DNA of 24,065 nt from DATCJU01 sp036562635. Its GTDB lineage: Bacteria > Actinomycetota > Actinomycetes > Mycobacteriales > Pseudonocardiaceae. The position numbers and the translations under genes are program-made. The notes beneath the pieces were generated by a model. The model did not search any database and had not been told where the DNA came from. It saw nothing but the letters and a program-made list of their open reading frames with translations. The first letter of the stretch is position 1. Every line of letters begins with the position of its first letter. The stretch covers positions 1 through 24,065 of the forward strand of contig DATCJU010000165.1 of NCBI GenBank assembly GCA_036562635.1, given 5' to 3'. Shown one piece after another: positions 14,513-23,503 of the stretch.

Positions 14513-14811
14513 GGCTCCTCCCTGGCTACCCTCGGACACGGCCGCCCGGGCAAGATCCCTGCCCGGCTGCCAGCCTGCCCCAGTCCCCCGGTACCCGCAC
14601 GTCGAACAACCCCCGGGAGGCGGAGCGGCCGGACGCGCGGACCCGCCGCATCCCCGTTACCGTGGGTGATCGGACGTGTGCCGAACGTCCACGGCCCGCG
14701 CGCCGCCCGGCCGACCTCCGCCAGGAGATGCTCGATGTACCCGTCCTGCCAGGCCACGGTTCCGTCCGTCGCGGACGCCCACCGGTCGACCGTTGTCGCC
14801 GGAGGCGGTCG
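14513..14811. promoter_or_regulatory. Divergent carotenoid promoter region
   Basis: These 299 nt lie between the crtYc and crtB starts. A perfect 7-bp inverted repeat, CCGGGCA (14546-14552) and TGCCCGG (14560-14566), sits 34 nt before the crtYc start and could be an operator or leader hairpin. TACCGT at 14659-14664 is a possible -10 box for crtB. The crtB ribosome binding site is GGAGG at 14801-14805. No MerR/LitR-type regulator gene is in the window, so the regulator is unknown. Confidence 0.4.
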
Positions 14812-15852
14812 GTGAGCCGTACCGAGCTGCGTGCCGCAGGTATCACCGACCCGACGCTCCAGGCCGCCTACCTGCGGTGTCGGGCGCTCAACGCCCACTA
14901 CGGCCGCACCTACTTCCTGGCCACCAGGCTGTTGACCCCGGCACAGCGGCCGGCCGTGCACGCGCTGTACGGGTTCGCCCGATGGGCGGACGAGATCGTC
15001 GACGACCTGGGCAACGGGCTGAGCGTCGAGCAGAAGGCCGCCCGGTTGGACGAGCTGGAGGCGGCGCTGCTGGCCGGGCTGGCCGGCAGGCCGTGCGCCC
15101 ACCCCGTGGTGGCGGCGGTGGTGGACACCGCACGACGCTACGAGCTGGAGCGGGAGCTGTTCACCGACTTCATGGCCTCGATGCGGATGGACCTGACCGT
15201 CACCGACTACGCCACGGCGGCGGACCTGGCCCGGTACGTGCGCGGGTCGGCCCAGGTGATCGGGCTACAGGTGCTGCCGGTGCTGGGCACCGTGGTCCCC
15301 CGTGAGGTGGCCGCCCCGCACGCGGCGGCGCTGGGCGAGGCGTTCCAGCTGACCAACTTCCTGCGTGACGTGGGCGAGGACCTGGACCGGGGCCGGGTGT
15401 ACCTGCCGGCGGACGAACTCGCCGCGTTCGGGGTGGACCGGGAGTTGCTGGCCTGGTGCCGGCGCACCGGTCGCGGTGACGTCCGGGTGCGCCGGGCGCT
15501 GGCCCACCTGGTGGCACGGGTCCGGGCGGTCTACCGCCGGGCCCACCCGGGGATCGCCATGCTGGCCCCGGTGTCCCGGGCGTGCGTGGCCACCGCCTAC
15601 CACCTGTACGGGGGCATCCTGGACGAGATCGAGGCCGTGGACTACGACGTGGTGAACCGCCGGGTGGCGGTGTCCCGTGCCCGGCGTGCCGCGGTGGCCC
15701 TCCCGGGTCTCGTCCGTGCCCTGACCGCCCGGCTCACCTCGGGGGACGTCCGACGCCCGGTGGCCGTTCCCCCGTCACACCGACCCGCCGGCGCGGCTGA
15801 TCACCGCCTCGACGTGCCGGAGTCCTCCGGACGGCGGTACACCAGCGAGTAG
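14812..15852 (+). CDS. crtB: Phytoene synthase
   Basis: 346 residues. Seen: the first aspartate-rich motif YGFARWADEIVDD (53-65) and the second NFLRDVGEDLDRGRVYLP (182-199), which bind Mg-diphosphate in squalene/phytoene synthases. Also the helix segment YVRGSAQVIGLQVLPVLG (142-159), in the place of the family's G-S-A-G signature. Known: CrtB condenses two GGPP molecules to phytoene, the committed step of C40 carotenoid synthesis. The GTG at 14812 is supported by GGAGG 6 nt upstream. It is transcribed away from the crtYcd-crtT-crtU operon. Its 3' end overlaps the convergent methyltransferase gene by 52 bp. Neither the substrate-supplying crtE nor the next enzyme, crtI, is in the window. Confidence 0.92.
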   Translation: MSRTELRAAGITDPTLQAAYLRCRALNAHYGRTYFLATRLLTPAQRPAVHALYGFARWADEIVDDLGNGLSVEQKAARLDELEAALLAGLAGRPCAHPVVAAVVDTARRYELERELFTDFMASMRMDLTVTDYATAADLARYVRGSAQVIGLQVLPVLGTVVPREVAAPHAAALGEAFQLTNFLRDVGEDLDRGRVYLPADELAAFGVDRELLAWCRRTGRGDVRVRRALAHLVARVRAVYRRAHPGIAMLAPVSRACVATAYHLYGGILDEIEAVDYDVVNRRVAVSRARRAAVALPGLVRALTARLTSGDVRRPVAVPPSHRPAGAADHRLDVPESSGRRYTSE

Positions 15853-16451
15853 CGCCAGAACAGGTGACGGCGGACCACCGCCCCCGGCAGCAGGGCCACG
15901 GCCTGCTCCCTGATCTCGGCCAGGGTCATCACCGGTGGAGCCACCGGGGGCCGGACCTGTTCCCCGCCCCCGGTCCTCACCGGTGCGGTCACCAGCCGCG
16001 CCGCCGCGAAGGCGGCGATGCCGGTCCAGTTGAGCGGCACCGCCACCAGGTCGAGCAGCCGGTCGCCCAGGGTCCGTGACCGGTACAGCCCCAGCACCAC
16101 CAGCACACCACCGGGACGCAACGCGTCCCGCAGACGCGGCACGATCTCCGCGAACGGCAGGTGGTGCAGGACGGCCAGACAGCTGATGACGTCGTAACGT
16201 GCCGACCCCAGGTCCTCGGCCAGCACGTCCGCGACCCGGTAGTGGACGTTCGGCGGCTGCGGGACGTGCGCCCGGGCGGCCTCGACCACCTCGGGTGCCC
16301 GGTCCACGGCCTCCACCACGCGGGCCCGCCCGGCCAACGCCCGGGCGAAGGCACCGGTCCCGCATCCCACGTCCAGGGCCCGCTCACAGTGCGGGGGCAC
16401 GTGACGCAGCAGCACCCGGTGGTAGAGGTCGTTGTGGTTCCACTCCCGCAC
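15801..16451 (-). CDS. Class I SAM-dependent methyltransferase next to crtB
   Basis: 216 residues. Seen: SAM motif I ALDVGCGTGAFARAL (25-39), acidic motif VEAVDRAPEVV (46-56), YDVISCLAVLHHLPF and LRPGGVLVVLGLY. The C-terminus ends in FWRYSLVYRRP. The family is methyltransferase type 11/12-like and the substrate is unknown. The GTG at 16451 has GGGGGTGA 3 nt upstream. It is convergent with crtB, overlapping its last 52 bp, and lies downstream of the RHS gene on the same strand, separated from it by a strong terminator. Small methyltransferases beginning with REWNHND-type sequence often label generic actinomycete enzymes, so proximity to the carotenoid genes is only suggestive. Confidence 0.85.
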   Translation of the reverse strand: MREWNHNDLYHRVLLRHVPPHCERALDVGCGTGAFARALAGRARVVEAVDRAPEVVEAARAHVPQPPNVHYRVADVLAEDLGSARYDVISCLAVLHHLPFAEIVPRLRDALRPGGVLVVLGLYRSRTLGDRLLDLVAVPLNWTGIAAFAAARLVTAPVRTGGGEQVRPPVAPPVMTLAEIREQAVALLPGAVVRRHLFWRYSLVYRRPEDSGTSRR

Positions 16452-16522
16452 AGGTCACCCCCATGGCCACCCGCGGCGACCCTACCGGCCCTCGGCGCAC
16501 CGGCCCGGACGACCGGGAGGAG

Positions 16523-16557
16523 CGGTGCGGGCGGGTGCCACGCACCCGCCCGCACCG
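16523..16557 (-). terminator. Strong intrinsic terminator of the RHS gene
   Basis: Positions 16524-16538 and 16542-16556 are perfect 15-nt reverse complements with a CAC loop; C16523 and G16557 add a sixteenth pair. It is very GC-rich and has no U-tract. It lies 71 nt past the RHS stop (16628) and before the methyltransferase start (16451), so it should insulate the two minus-strand genes. Confidence 0.8.
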
Positions 16558-16627
16558 GGTCCGCCGTCCGGGCACGGCCCCGGTTCACCGGTCGGTACCC
16601 GGAGCCGTTCCGCGTTCCCCCTCCCGG

Positions 16628-19600
16628 TCACTGCGCGCGTGTCTCCCGCTCCGCCTCACGCCAGGCGTTGATGACCGGGCGCACGATGTAGAACTCGAGG
16701 GGGTTCCCGTTTTCCAACCAGGACAGGTTGGAGGGCTGGCCGTAGTAGATCCTGTGGTGCTCCCAGATGTCGAACGCACCGGCGTCCACTTTCCCCCCGA
16801 ACGCCATGGTGCGGTAGACGAGCTCTTCCATCACGTCATCCCCGCCGAGCTTCTTGAAGACCTTCCCCATGAAGAACATGCCCATGGCGTCGTTGAACAG
16901 GGTGGCCTTGGCTTTCCGATCGAAGTTCGCTCCGAGGAAGACACCGATCCCGTGCAACGGGGCGGCGAAGTAGTCCGACATAACCGACGCGTACTTGAGG
17001 CCGTCGCTGTAGAAGCTCGCCGCCTTCGTGGAGAGGCGCGGGTGCTTCCCTGCGGTCTGCGACGAGATGTGCCCACCGGTCAGGGCGGTCGCGGTCACGA
17101 TGTCCGCGGAGTTCGCCATCACGTCACCGAGGTTGTAGAGGAAGTTGCCGAACACGGTGTTCTTGTGTGTCGGGTGCCCTTTGTTGGCGAGACACTCCTG
17201 AGTGATCACCTTGTAGGTCAGACAGGAGTTGACCGTCAGGTTCCACTCGGTCCGCGGCGGCGCCGGACGCGCCATGGCCTTGGAGATCCGTGCGGGGACC
17301 GACTTGACGAAGGAGACGATCGACTTCCAGATCCCCTTGCCGCCACCGGACCCAGGTTTGGTCCCGTTCTTGGGCTTCGACGGGGACGGCTTGCAGAAGG
17401 TGCAGTCCTTCCCACCGCCGTAGGACGGCATGCCACAGGGCAGGTCCGGCGAGTAGCACGGCAGCAGACCCGAGGGGTCGCTGAACGTGGCCGGATTGTT
17501 GTTGCCGTAGGTGTAGCCGTTCAACGACTGGGGTGCCTGCGGGTCCTGCAGCGGGTCCGGGCTGAGGAACCGCCCGATGACGGGGTCGTAGTAGCGGGCT
17601 CCCAGGTGGACCAGGCCGGTGGTGTCGTCCTCGGTCTTGCCCAGGAAACCGCGTTCGGTGACCTCGCCGAGCGGATCGCCCTCACCACGGTGCGCCCCGA
17701 ACGGGGTGTACCGCTGCTGGCTCGACGCCCCGGTCACCGCGTTCACCGTGATCCGGGCGCTGCCCTGCGCGTCGCCGAGCAGCCAGTGCACGGTGCCGTC
17801 GGCGCCGCCCTCGCCACCGCTGCGTCGCAACGCCACGGTGGTCCCGTCGAGGGTGTAGTAGCGGGTGGCGGTGACGGTTTGACCGGTGGCGGTGACCTCC
17901 GTGCCGGCCACGGTCAGCAGGGTGCTCCCCTCCTCACGGCGGATCAGCCGGTTGCCCTCGGCGTCGTAGACGAACGCCGTGGACCTGTCACCCACGACCG
18001 CCTCCACCAAGCCGTGTTGCTCGTCCCAGGTGAACGTGGACTCCACCCCGCCGACGACCCGTCGGGTCATGTTGCCGCCGGCGTCGTACTCGTAGGTGTC
18101 GGACCCGACCGCGGTGACCGCGTGCGGCCGCACCGAGTCGGGGCCGGAGGCGGGGTAGGTGTAGGACCGACGCACCCCCTTGTCCGTGACCGACGTGATG
18201 TTGCCGATCTCGTCGTAGGTGTAGCGCAGGTCGTACGGATCGGGTCCGAACCCGCTGTCGGGCGTCTCCCCGTCGGTGCAGTCGACCCCGGTGGTCCAGG
18301 CGTGGGTCAGCCGGTTGCGCCCGTCGTAGGCGAAGCACTGCCGCTGCTGGGTCACCTGGTCGGCGATCCGGGTGGTGTTGCCGACGGGGTCGTAGACGTA
18401 GACGTCGTCCTGCAGCAGGGTGGTGCCGCCGAGCACCGCGCGCATCCCGGTCACCCGGCCGGTGGCGGTGTCGTAGGTGTAGCTGCGGGAGACGCGGTAC
18501 GGGTCGGAGTCCCTGCCCAGGTCACGCCCGGCCAGCTTGCCGTCCGGGGTGAACGCGGTGCGCACCACGTACTGGCCCAGCGGCGAGGACAGTGCCACCG
18601 GTTGCCCCAGGGCGTCGTGGTGCTGGGTCACCGTCTCCTCGGGCAGTCCGCCCACCGCCGGATAGGTGATGGTGGCCACCCGGTCGGCGTCGTCGTAGGT
18701 GAACGACTGGGTGTAGCTGCCGGCCAGCACACCCTCGGCAGCGGGGATGGTCCACGTCGTGGCGACCAGCCGGTCACGGACGTCGTCGTACCGGTGTGCC
18801 ACCACGTAGTTGTCCTCCGGGTCCGGGGTGTCCGGGGTGTAGCGGACCGACCGGTCCAGCAGGCCCTTGTGCCCGGCCGGGTCGTAGATCCACTCGGCCA
18901 GCAGCGGACCGGTCTCCGAATCGCGGCGGAGCTGGGTGCGTCGGTTCAACGCGTCGTACACCGACACCACGGTCACGCCACGGGCATCGACGGTCCTGAC
19001 GATGTTGCCGTTGCCGTCGTACTCGGCAGTGCTGGTCCCGGTGTCGGGGTCACGGCTCTCCAGCCGCCGCCCCAGCCAGTCGTAGGTGTGGCTGGACACG
19101 TTGCCCTTGGCGTCGGTGATCCGCACCAGCTCACCACGCGGTGAGTACTCGTAGTGCGTGACGGCCACCCCCGAGTCGAGGGTCTCCTCGGTGCGGACCA
19201 CGCGGTCGAAGACGTCCACCACGTAGGTGGTGGGCTTTCCGGTGGGTGGGGTGACCACGTGCTGGTCGCCCCACCACTGGGTGGTGGTGCCCCACTTCCG
19301 GGTGCCCAGTGACCACAGGGCCTCCTCAGTCACCCGCCCCAGGGCGTCGTAGCTGGTGCGGACCTCCGAGGGGATCGCGTCCACCTGCGGGTTGGCCAGA
19401 TCGGAGCCCGGCTCCCCGGTCATGTTCAGCGGCGCGGTCTGCGCCGCCACCTGCCCGCGGTCGTCGTAACGGGTCTGGACGACGATCCGCTGCCCCTCCT
19501 GCGGTGAGGCGGTCTGGGTCTCCAGGGTCCGGCCCAGCCCGTCCACGAAGGTGTGGCTGGTGATGTAGGCCCCGTCGGCCCGGTCGTGCAGTGTCGAGCT

Positions 19601-22600
19601 GCTGACCCGGCTGGGCCGGTCCTGGGCCACGTCGTAGGTGAACACCCGGTCCGCGGCGGCGGAGTCGTCGGTGCCGGGCAGACGCACCTCGGTCAGCCGG
19701 CCGAGCTGGTCGTACCGCAGCCGGGTGCTGCGCCCGTTGACGTCGATCCTCTCCAGCTCCTGCCCGCGGGCGGGACTGGTGCGGGTCCGGGTGGTGTTGC
19801 CCAGTGGATCGGTGGTGACCACCTCGGTCGGCCAGCCGGTGGCCGGGGAGTAGGTCGTGGTGCTCCTCCCCCCGTTGCCGTCGATCGACTCGACCACCCG
19901 GCCCGCCTCGTCGTACGCCGTGCGGGTGGTGATCGCGTCGGTCTCCGAGGTCCAGTTGTCCACCCGGGTGGCGTTGCCGTCGGTGGGCGGGTCGGTCAGC
20001 CCGTCGTGACCGTCGTAGTAGGTGTCGCTGCGGGACACCTCCGGCCCGCTGCAGGAGGTGTCGCCCTCCTCCACCAGGTCACCGGCGAAGCCACTCTCCC
20101 GCGCCGGCAGGGCCATCCACCCGGTGCCGGTGTCCACCGCGTAGACGGTCCGGGTGCAGGTCGAGTCGTCGGGGACGGCGAGGTCACCCTCGTCCCACTC
20201 CCAGATCGGCAGACCGAAGGTGGTGTCGTACCGGGTCTGCACCCGGTGCTCGCGGAACGTGCCGTCACGCTTGCGTTCCTTGGTGTGCACCGACTTGGTG
20301 CGCACCAGGTAGGCGTCCCGGTAACTGAACAACGGGTTCTGGGCCGTCATGTGGGCCCAGTAGTCGTAGTGGACGTCCTCCAGGACCGTGTCACCACTGG
20401 TGTGGCGGGTGTGCAGTGGCCGCCCGGAACGGTTGGGGTAGTCCGGGAACTGGTTGCCGTCCAGGTCCGTGATGTACACCGTGCCGCTGGCACCCTTGTC
20501 CCCGTTCATCCCCCGGTAGTACACGGTGGTGGTCACCGAGGAACCGGTGGTGACGGTGACCCGCTCGTAGCCGCGCCAGTCGGACCAGGACTCACGGTTC
20601 TCGCTGTCCGGGTACAGCGGGTCGTTGTCGTGCCGCCAGGCAGCCCCGCCCGCGTAGCTGTAGCTGGTGGTCCTCGGGGTGCTGCCGTAGTTGGGTGTCT
20701 CGGTCACCGCGGTGACCAGGTACTTGTGGAACCAGGCCCAGCCGGGTGCCGCACCTTCGGGCTTGAAGTACTGCGGGAAGCAGTCACCCCGGTTGGTGCG
20801 GGCGTTGGAGGGCACCGAGGTGCACTTGTTGGGCTGGCCGTAGCTGATCTCCGTGACACCACCCAGCTCGTTGACCACCTTGGTCAGCCGGTACTTGCGC
20901 AGCGGGGGCACCCCGGCCGAGGGGTTGGCGTCGAGCCGGTTGGGCAGTTCGGTGCCGAAGAACCGCACCGGGGGCAGGACGATCTCGCCATCGCCGTCCC
21001 GACCCTTGCGGGTGATGCGGTTGAGCCACAGCGAGGCGTTCGTCCCGTCGCTCTGCCGCGGGAAGGACTGCTCCAGGTAGAAGTGGTCGACGTCCCGGTA
21101 TTCCGTGCCGTCCCGCACCTGGGTGGTGATGGACTTCAGGCGGGCCGTGGTGAAGTACGACTGCGACTTCTGCTTGCAGGAGTTCTCGTAGCAGAGCAGG
21201 TCGACCGGCACGTCCGGGTACGAGGAGGCGTTGGCCTCCCCGATCACCGGGCACGGTTTCTCCCCGTCGATCTGCACGCACCGGCTGGTGACGTCGAAGA
21301 CCACCCGGACCGCGGAGTCGTCCCGGGTCCCCTCGCGCAGGCCGTAGTCGATCTGCGTCAGGTAGCCGCCCCGGTCGTAGACGGCGTTCTTCCCGCTGAC
21401 CGTGCGGTGGTAGAAGCTCTGTTCCCGCCGGTAGGTGTAGATCACACGGTTGCCGTTGGCGTCCACCACCATGTCCAGGTTCCAGCGCCAGGCCTGGTGG
21501 CAGTGACTACCGGGAAGGTTGCCCGAGACGTGGCAGGGCTCTCCGGGGTCGTCGCCCACGACCAGTGCCCGGAACACCGAGTTGGTGTCCGGTGAGGTCG
21601 CCGGGTCCAGACCGGCCTTGCCCCGTCCGAAGTAGTACTGGGTGCCGTCCGGAGTGTCGATCCGCCAGTACTCGCCGTCGGAGTCACCGTTGGCGGCTCC
21701 GCTCAACCGGACGATCCGCCAGCCCGGGTCGTCCTTGAGCCGCCAGACGTTCTTGTCCCCGGGAGTGCGGATCAGTTCACCGCTGTGGTTGCCGAACGAC
21801 AGGTAGGCGTTGTCGGTCGCCCAGCAGGTGTCGTTCCAGTACGCCGAACCCGGTGTGACCGAACCGTCCTTGTCGTCGGCGCAGGAACGGTAGCGACGCT
21901 CGATGAAGGGTGGGGTGAGCTGCCACCCCAGCCCCACCCAGGACGCCTGGCTGTTGGTGGCGACGGTCTTGCCGTCCACCGAGGCCGAGGAGTACTCCAA
22001 CGCCAGCTCCGGGGTGTCCCCGTAGGGCGAGGGTGGCAGGGGGATCGGGTAGGTCCAGGTCAGGTTTCCGGAGTTGTCGCCGGCCTGCCACTGGGTGGAC
22101 GGACTCAGCGGGGTCGCCTCGTAGGTGCCGGCGCTGCCGGAGGCCGCGGCGGTGACCAGGTACACGGTGGCCGCCTCGGCGCCCTCGGCGGCGGGGTCAC
22201 CGGCCACCGGTACCTCGGCGACGAGATGGCCGTGTTCCAGGTCGTTGCGCACACCCTCGACCGGGGTGCCCTGGTTGCAGGTGGTGTCATCGGGTCGTTC
22301 CAGCACACAGGCCGGCAGGGCGACCAGGTGCAGACGGGCGGCGAAGTCACCGCCGTAGGCGTACCGGAATCCCGAGTAGTCCAGGGTCAGCGTGGCACGG
22401 CCGGGTTCGGCGCGGCCGTCCGCCCGCTGCAGGCGTACCGCCAGACCATGCCCACCGATCCGACGTGCGGTGTCGGTGCCGAGCGACTCCACCCGGATCA
22501 TGTCCGGGGCCTCGCCCTGGCCCGGTGGTGCCACCTGGACCGAGGGCACGGCCGCGGCCGCGGCGGTCTGCCCGACGAGGTCGACCACCGCGTGTCCGGC

Positions 22601-22843
22601 CTCGGGCCAGACCGGTTGCGGCAACGGCTCGGAGGCCGGCATGGGTGGCGGTGCCGCGAGAGCCTTCGGTGCGGGCGCTCCGGGGACGGGTGTGGTGGTC
22701 TGGGTGAGAGCCGGAACGGACCGCGTGGCCCCTGAGGCGGTTCCGGTGTCGACGACGGACTGGGCCAGCAACGCCGTGGTCAGCAGGGCCGCGGTCAGAC
22801 CGACTGCCGAGGTTCGCGGTCTTCTTCGAAAAGTTCCGCTCAT
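16628..22843 (-). CDS. Giant secreted RHS/YD-repeat protein with unrecognised C-terminal tip
   Basis: 2071 residues. Seen: a basic N-terminus and hydrophobic segment (about 14-28) that look like a signal peptide; a Pro/Ala-rich region; an N-terminal domain with paired cysteines; many YD repeats (for example YDQLGRLTEV, YDALGRVTEEA, YDWLGRRLES, YDALNRRTQL, YDAGGNMTRR); the RHS core end YYDPVIGRFLSPDPL (1751-1765) and DPSGL at 1789-1793. After that comes a 283-residue tip: a Cys- and Gly/Pro-rich linker with four cysteines, a basic helix, then a domain rich in aromatic and Gly residues ending near the C-terminus. Known: the YD-repeat core forms a hollow shell that encloses a cleavable C-terminal toxin. 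I do not recognise this tip and see no immunity gene after it. Start: ATG at 22843; GTG at 22846 or 22852 is possible, the latter with GGAG 3 nt upstream. Confidence 0.9.
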   Translation of the reverse strand: MSGTFRRRPRTSAVGLTAALLTTALLAQSVVDTGTASGATRSVPALTQTTTPVPGAPAPKALAAPPPMPASEPLPQPVWPEAGHAVVDLVGQTAAAAAVPSVQVAPPGQGEAPDMIRVESLGTDTARRIGGHGLAVRLQRADGRAEPGRATLTLDYSGFRYAYGGDFAARLHLVALPACVLERPDDTTCNQGTPVEGVRNDLEHGHLVAEVPVAGDPAAEGAEAATVYLVTAAASGSAGTYEATPLSPSTQWQAGDNSGNLTWTYPIPLPPSPYGDTPELALEYSSASVDGKTVATNSQASWVGLGWQLTPPFIERRYRSCADDKDGSVTPGSAYWNDTCWATDNAYLSFGNHSGELIRTPGDKNVWRLKDDPGWRIVRLSGAANGDSDGEYWRIDTPDGTQYYFGRGKAGLDPATSPDTNSVFRALVVGDDPGEPCHVSGNLPGSHCHQAWRWNLDMVVDANGNRVIYTYRREQSFYHRTVSGKNAVYDRGGYLTQIDYGLREGTRDDSAVRVVFDVTSRCVQIDGEKPCPVIGEANASSYPDVPVDLLCYENSCKQKSQSYFTTARLKSITTQVRDGTEYRDVDHFYLEQSFPRQSDGTNASLWLNRITRKGRDGDGEIVLPPVRFFGTELPNRLDANPSAGVPPLRKYRLTKVVNELGGVTEISYGQPNKCTSVPSNARTNRGDCFPQYFKPEGAAPGWAWFHKYLVTAVTETPNYGSTPRTTSYSYAGGAAWRHDNDPLYPDSENRESWSDWRGYERVTVTTGSSVTTTVYYRGMNGDKGASGTVYITDLDGNQFPDYPNRSGRPLHTRHTSGDTVLEDVHYDYWAHMTAQNPLFSYRDAYLVRTKSVHTKERKRDGTFREHRVQTRYDTTFGLPIWEWDEGDLAVPDDSTCTRTVYAVDTGTGWMALPARESGFAGDLVEEGDTSCSGPEVSRSDTYYDGHDGLTDPPTDGNATRVDNWTSETDAITTRTAYDEAGRVVESIDGNGGRSTTTYSPATGWPTEVVTTDPLGNTTRTRTSPARGQELERIDVNGRSTRLRYDQLGRLTEVRLPGTDDSAAADRVFTYDVAQDRPSRVSSSTLHDRADGAYITSHTFVDGLGRTLETQTASPQEGQRIVVQTRYDDRGQVAAQTAPLNMTGEPGSDLANPQVDAIPSEVRTSYDALGRVTEEALWSLGTRKWGTTTQWWGDQHVVTPPTGKPTTYVVDVFDRVVRTEETLDSGVAVTHYEYSPRGELVRITDAKGNVSSHTYDWLGRRLESRDPDTGTSTAEYDGNGNIVRTVDARGVTVVSVYDALNRRTQLRRDSETGPLLAEWIYDPAGHKGLLDRSVRYTPDTPDPEDNYVVAHRYDDVRDRLVATTWTIPAAEGVLAGSYTQSFTYDDADRVATITYPAVGGLPEETVTQHHDALGQPVALSSPLGQYVVRTAFTPDGKLAGRDLGRDSDPYRVSRSYTYDTATGRVTGMRAVLGGTTLLQDDVYVYDPVGNTTRIADQVTQQRQCFAYDGRNRLTHAWTTGVDCTDGETPDSGFGPDPYDLRYTYDEIGNITSVTDKGVRRSYTYPASGPDSVRPHAVTAVGSDTYEYDAGGNMTRRVVGGVESTFTWDEQHGLVEAVVGDRSTAFVYDAEGNRLIRREEGSTLLTVAGTEVTATGQTVTATRYYTLDGTTVALRRSGGEGGADGTVHWLLGDAQGSARITVNAVTGASSQQRYTPFGAHRGEGDPLGEVTERGFLGKTEDDTTGLVHLGARYYDPVIGRFLSPDPLQDPQAPQSLNGYTYGNNNPATFSDPSGLLPCYSPDLPCGMPSYGGGKDCTFCKPSPSKPKNGTKPGSGGGKGIWKSIVSFVKSVPARISKAMARPAPPRTEWNLTVNSCLTYKVITQECLANKGHPTHKNTVFGNFLYNLGDVMANSADIVTATALTGGHISSQTAGKHPRLSTKAASFYSDGLKYASVMSDYFAAPLHGIGVFLGANFDRKAKATLFNDAMGMFFMGKVFKKLGGDDVMEELVYRTMAFGGKVDAGAFDIWEHHRIYYGQPSNLSWLENGNPLEFYIVRPVINAWREAERETRAQ

Positions 22844-22863
22844 CACACCCACTTTCTCCGGAG

Positions 22864-22911
22864 TTCACCAACTCCCCCCGAGTGGGCGAAACTAATTCAC
22901 CAAAATTTTGG
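22864..22911 (-). promoter_or_regulatory. Repeated motif and AT palindrome upstream of the RHS gene
   Basis: TTCACCAA occurs twice on the plus strand, at 22864-22871 and 22896-22903, 32 bp apart (about three helical turns, same face). The second copy runs into the perfect 12-bp palindrome CCAAAATTTTGG (22900-22911), unusual in such GC-rich DNA. The position just before the RHS start suggests an operator pair, but no regulator is known. Confidence 0.4.
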
Positions 22912-23503
22912 GCACTATTTCCGGCAGGACACCGTGGTGTCACTTTTTGATCAAGAGCCGCCACCCGGAGACCACACGGTGCGAGCGGACCCCGCTCACC
23001 GGGGCGTCCCCTGTGCCGGGAAGGAGAAGACGTCGAGATCAGGGCCGGCGGGGCCGGAGACGCCGCCACCACTTGCGCCCCAGCCCCGCCGGACGGGCGC
23101 CCGCGGCCCCTGCCTCCACGGGCGCCCATGAGGGATCACCCGGCGAGCGCCCCCTCCAGGACAAGCTCAGCCGCGACCCCTGTCCGGTGTGAGCGGTGGC
23201 GGGTACAACGGGTCGGAGCACGACGCGGATGCCGGCCGGGGTGACACGCGGTCGCCTCGACACACCACCGCCGTCACTCACCCAAGACACCGTGTTCGCA
23301 GGGCGCGGGGACACCGAGATCACCCGCCACCTCGAACAACGGGGCCGTCGCGTTCGCTTCCGCCCGTGTCTTCCCGAAGCCCCCGCCTCCGGGAAGGCAC
23401 CAGTTCAGCGCCACCACTCGCGGTGAGATCATTATCACAAGCGGTTGACACGTTGTCGAGGGTTTTCGGGTCATTTCGGACAACGAATCCGACACCAAAC
23501 CGG

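Noticed and set aside
16452..16627. Immunity gene for the RHS tip
   Set aside because: The gap holds a 16-bp-stem terminator. The only minus-strand open frame (16384-16575) is Arg/Pro-rich, lacks a ribosome binding site and would span that terminator.
16199..19144. 981-codon plus-strand frame opposite the RHS gene
   Set aside because: Antisense shadow of a strongly biased gene; the YD repeats on the other strand are unmistakable. The same applies to 19553-21595.
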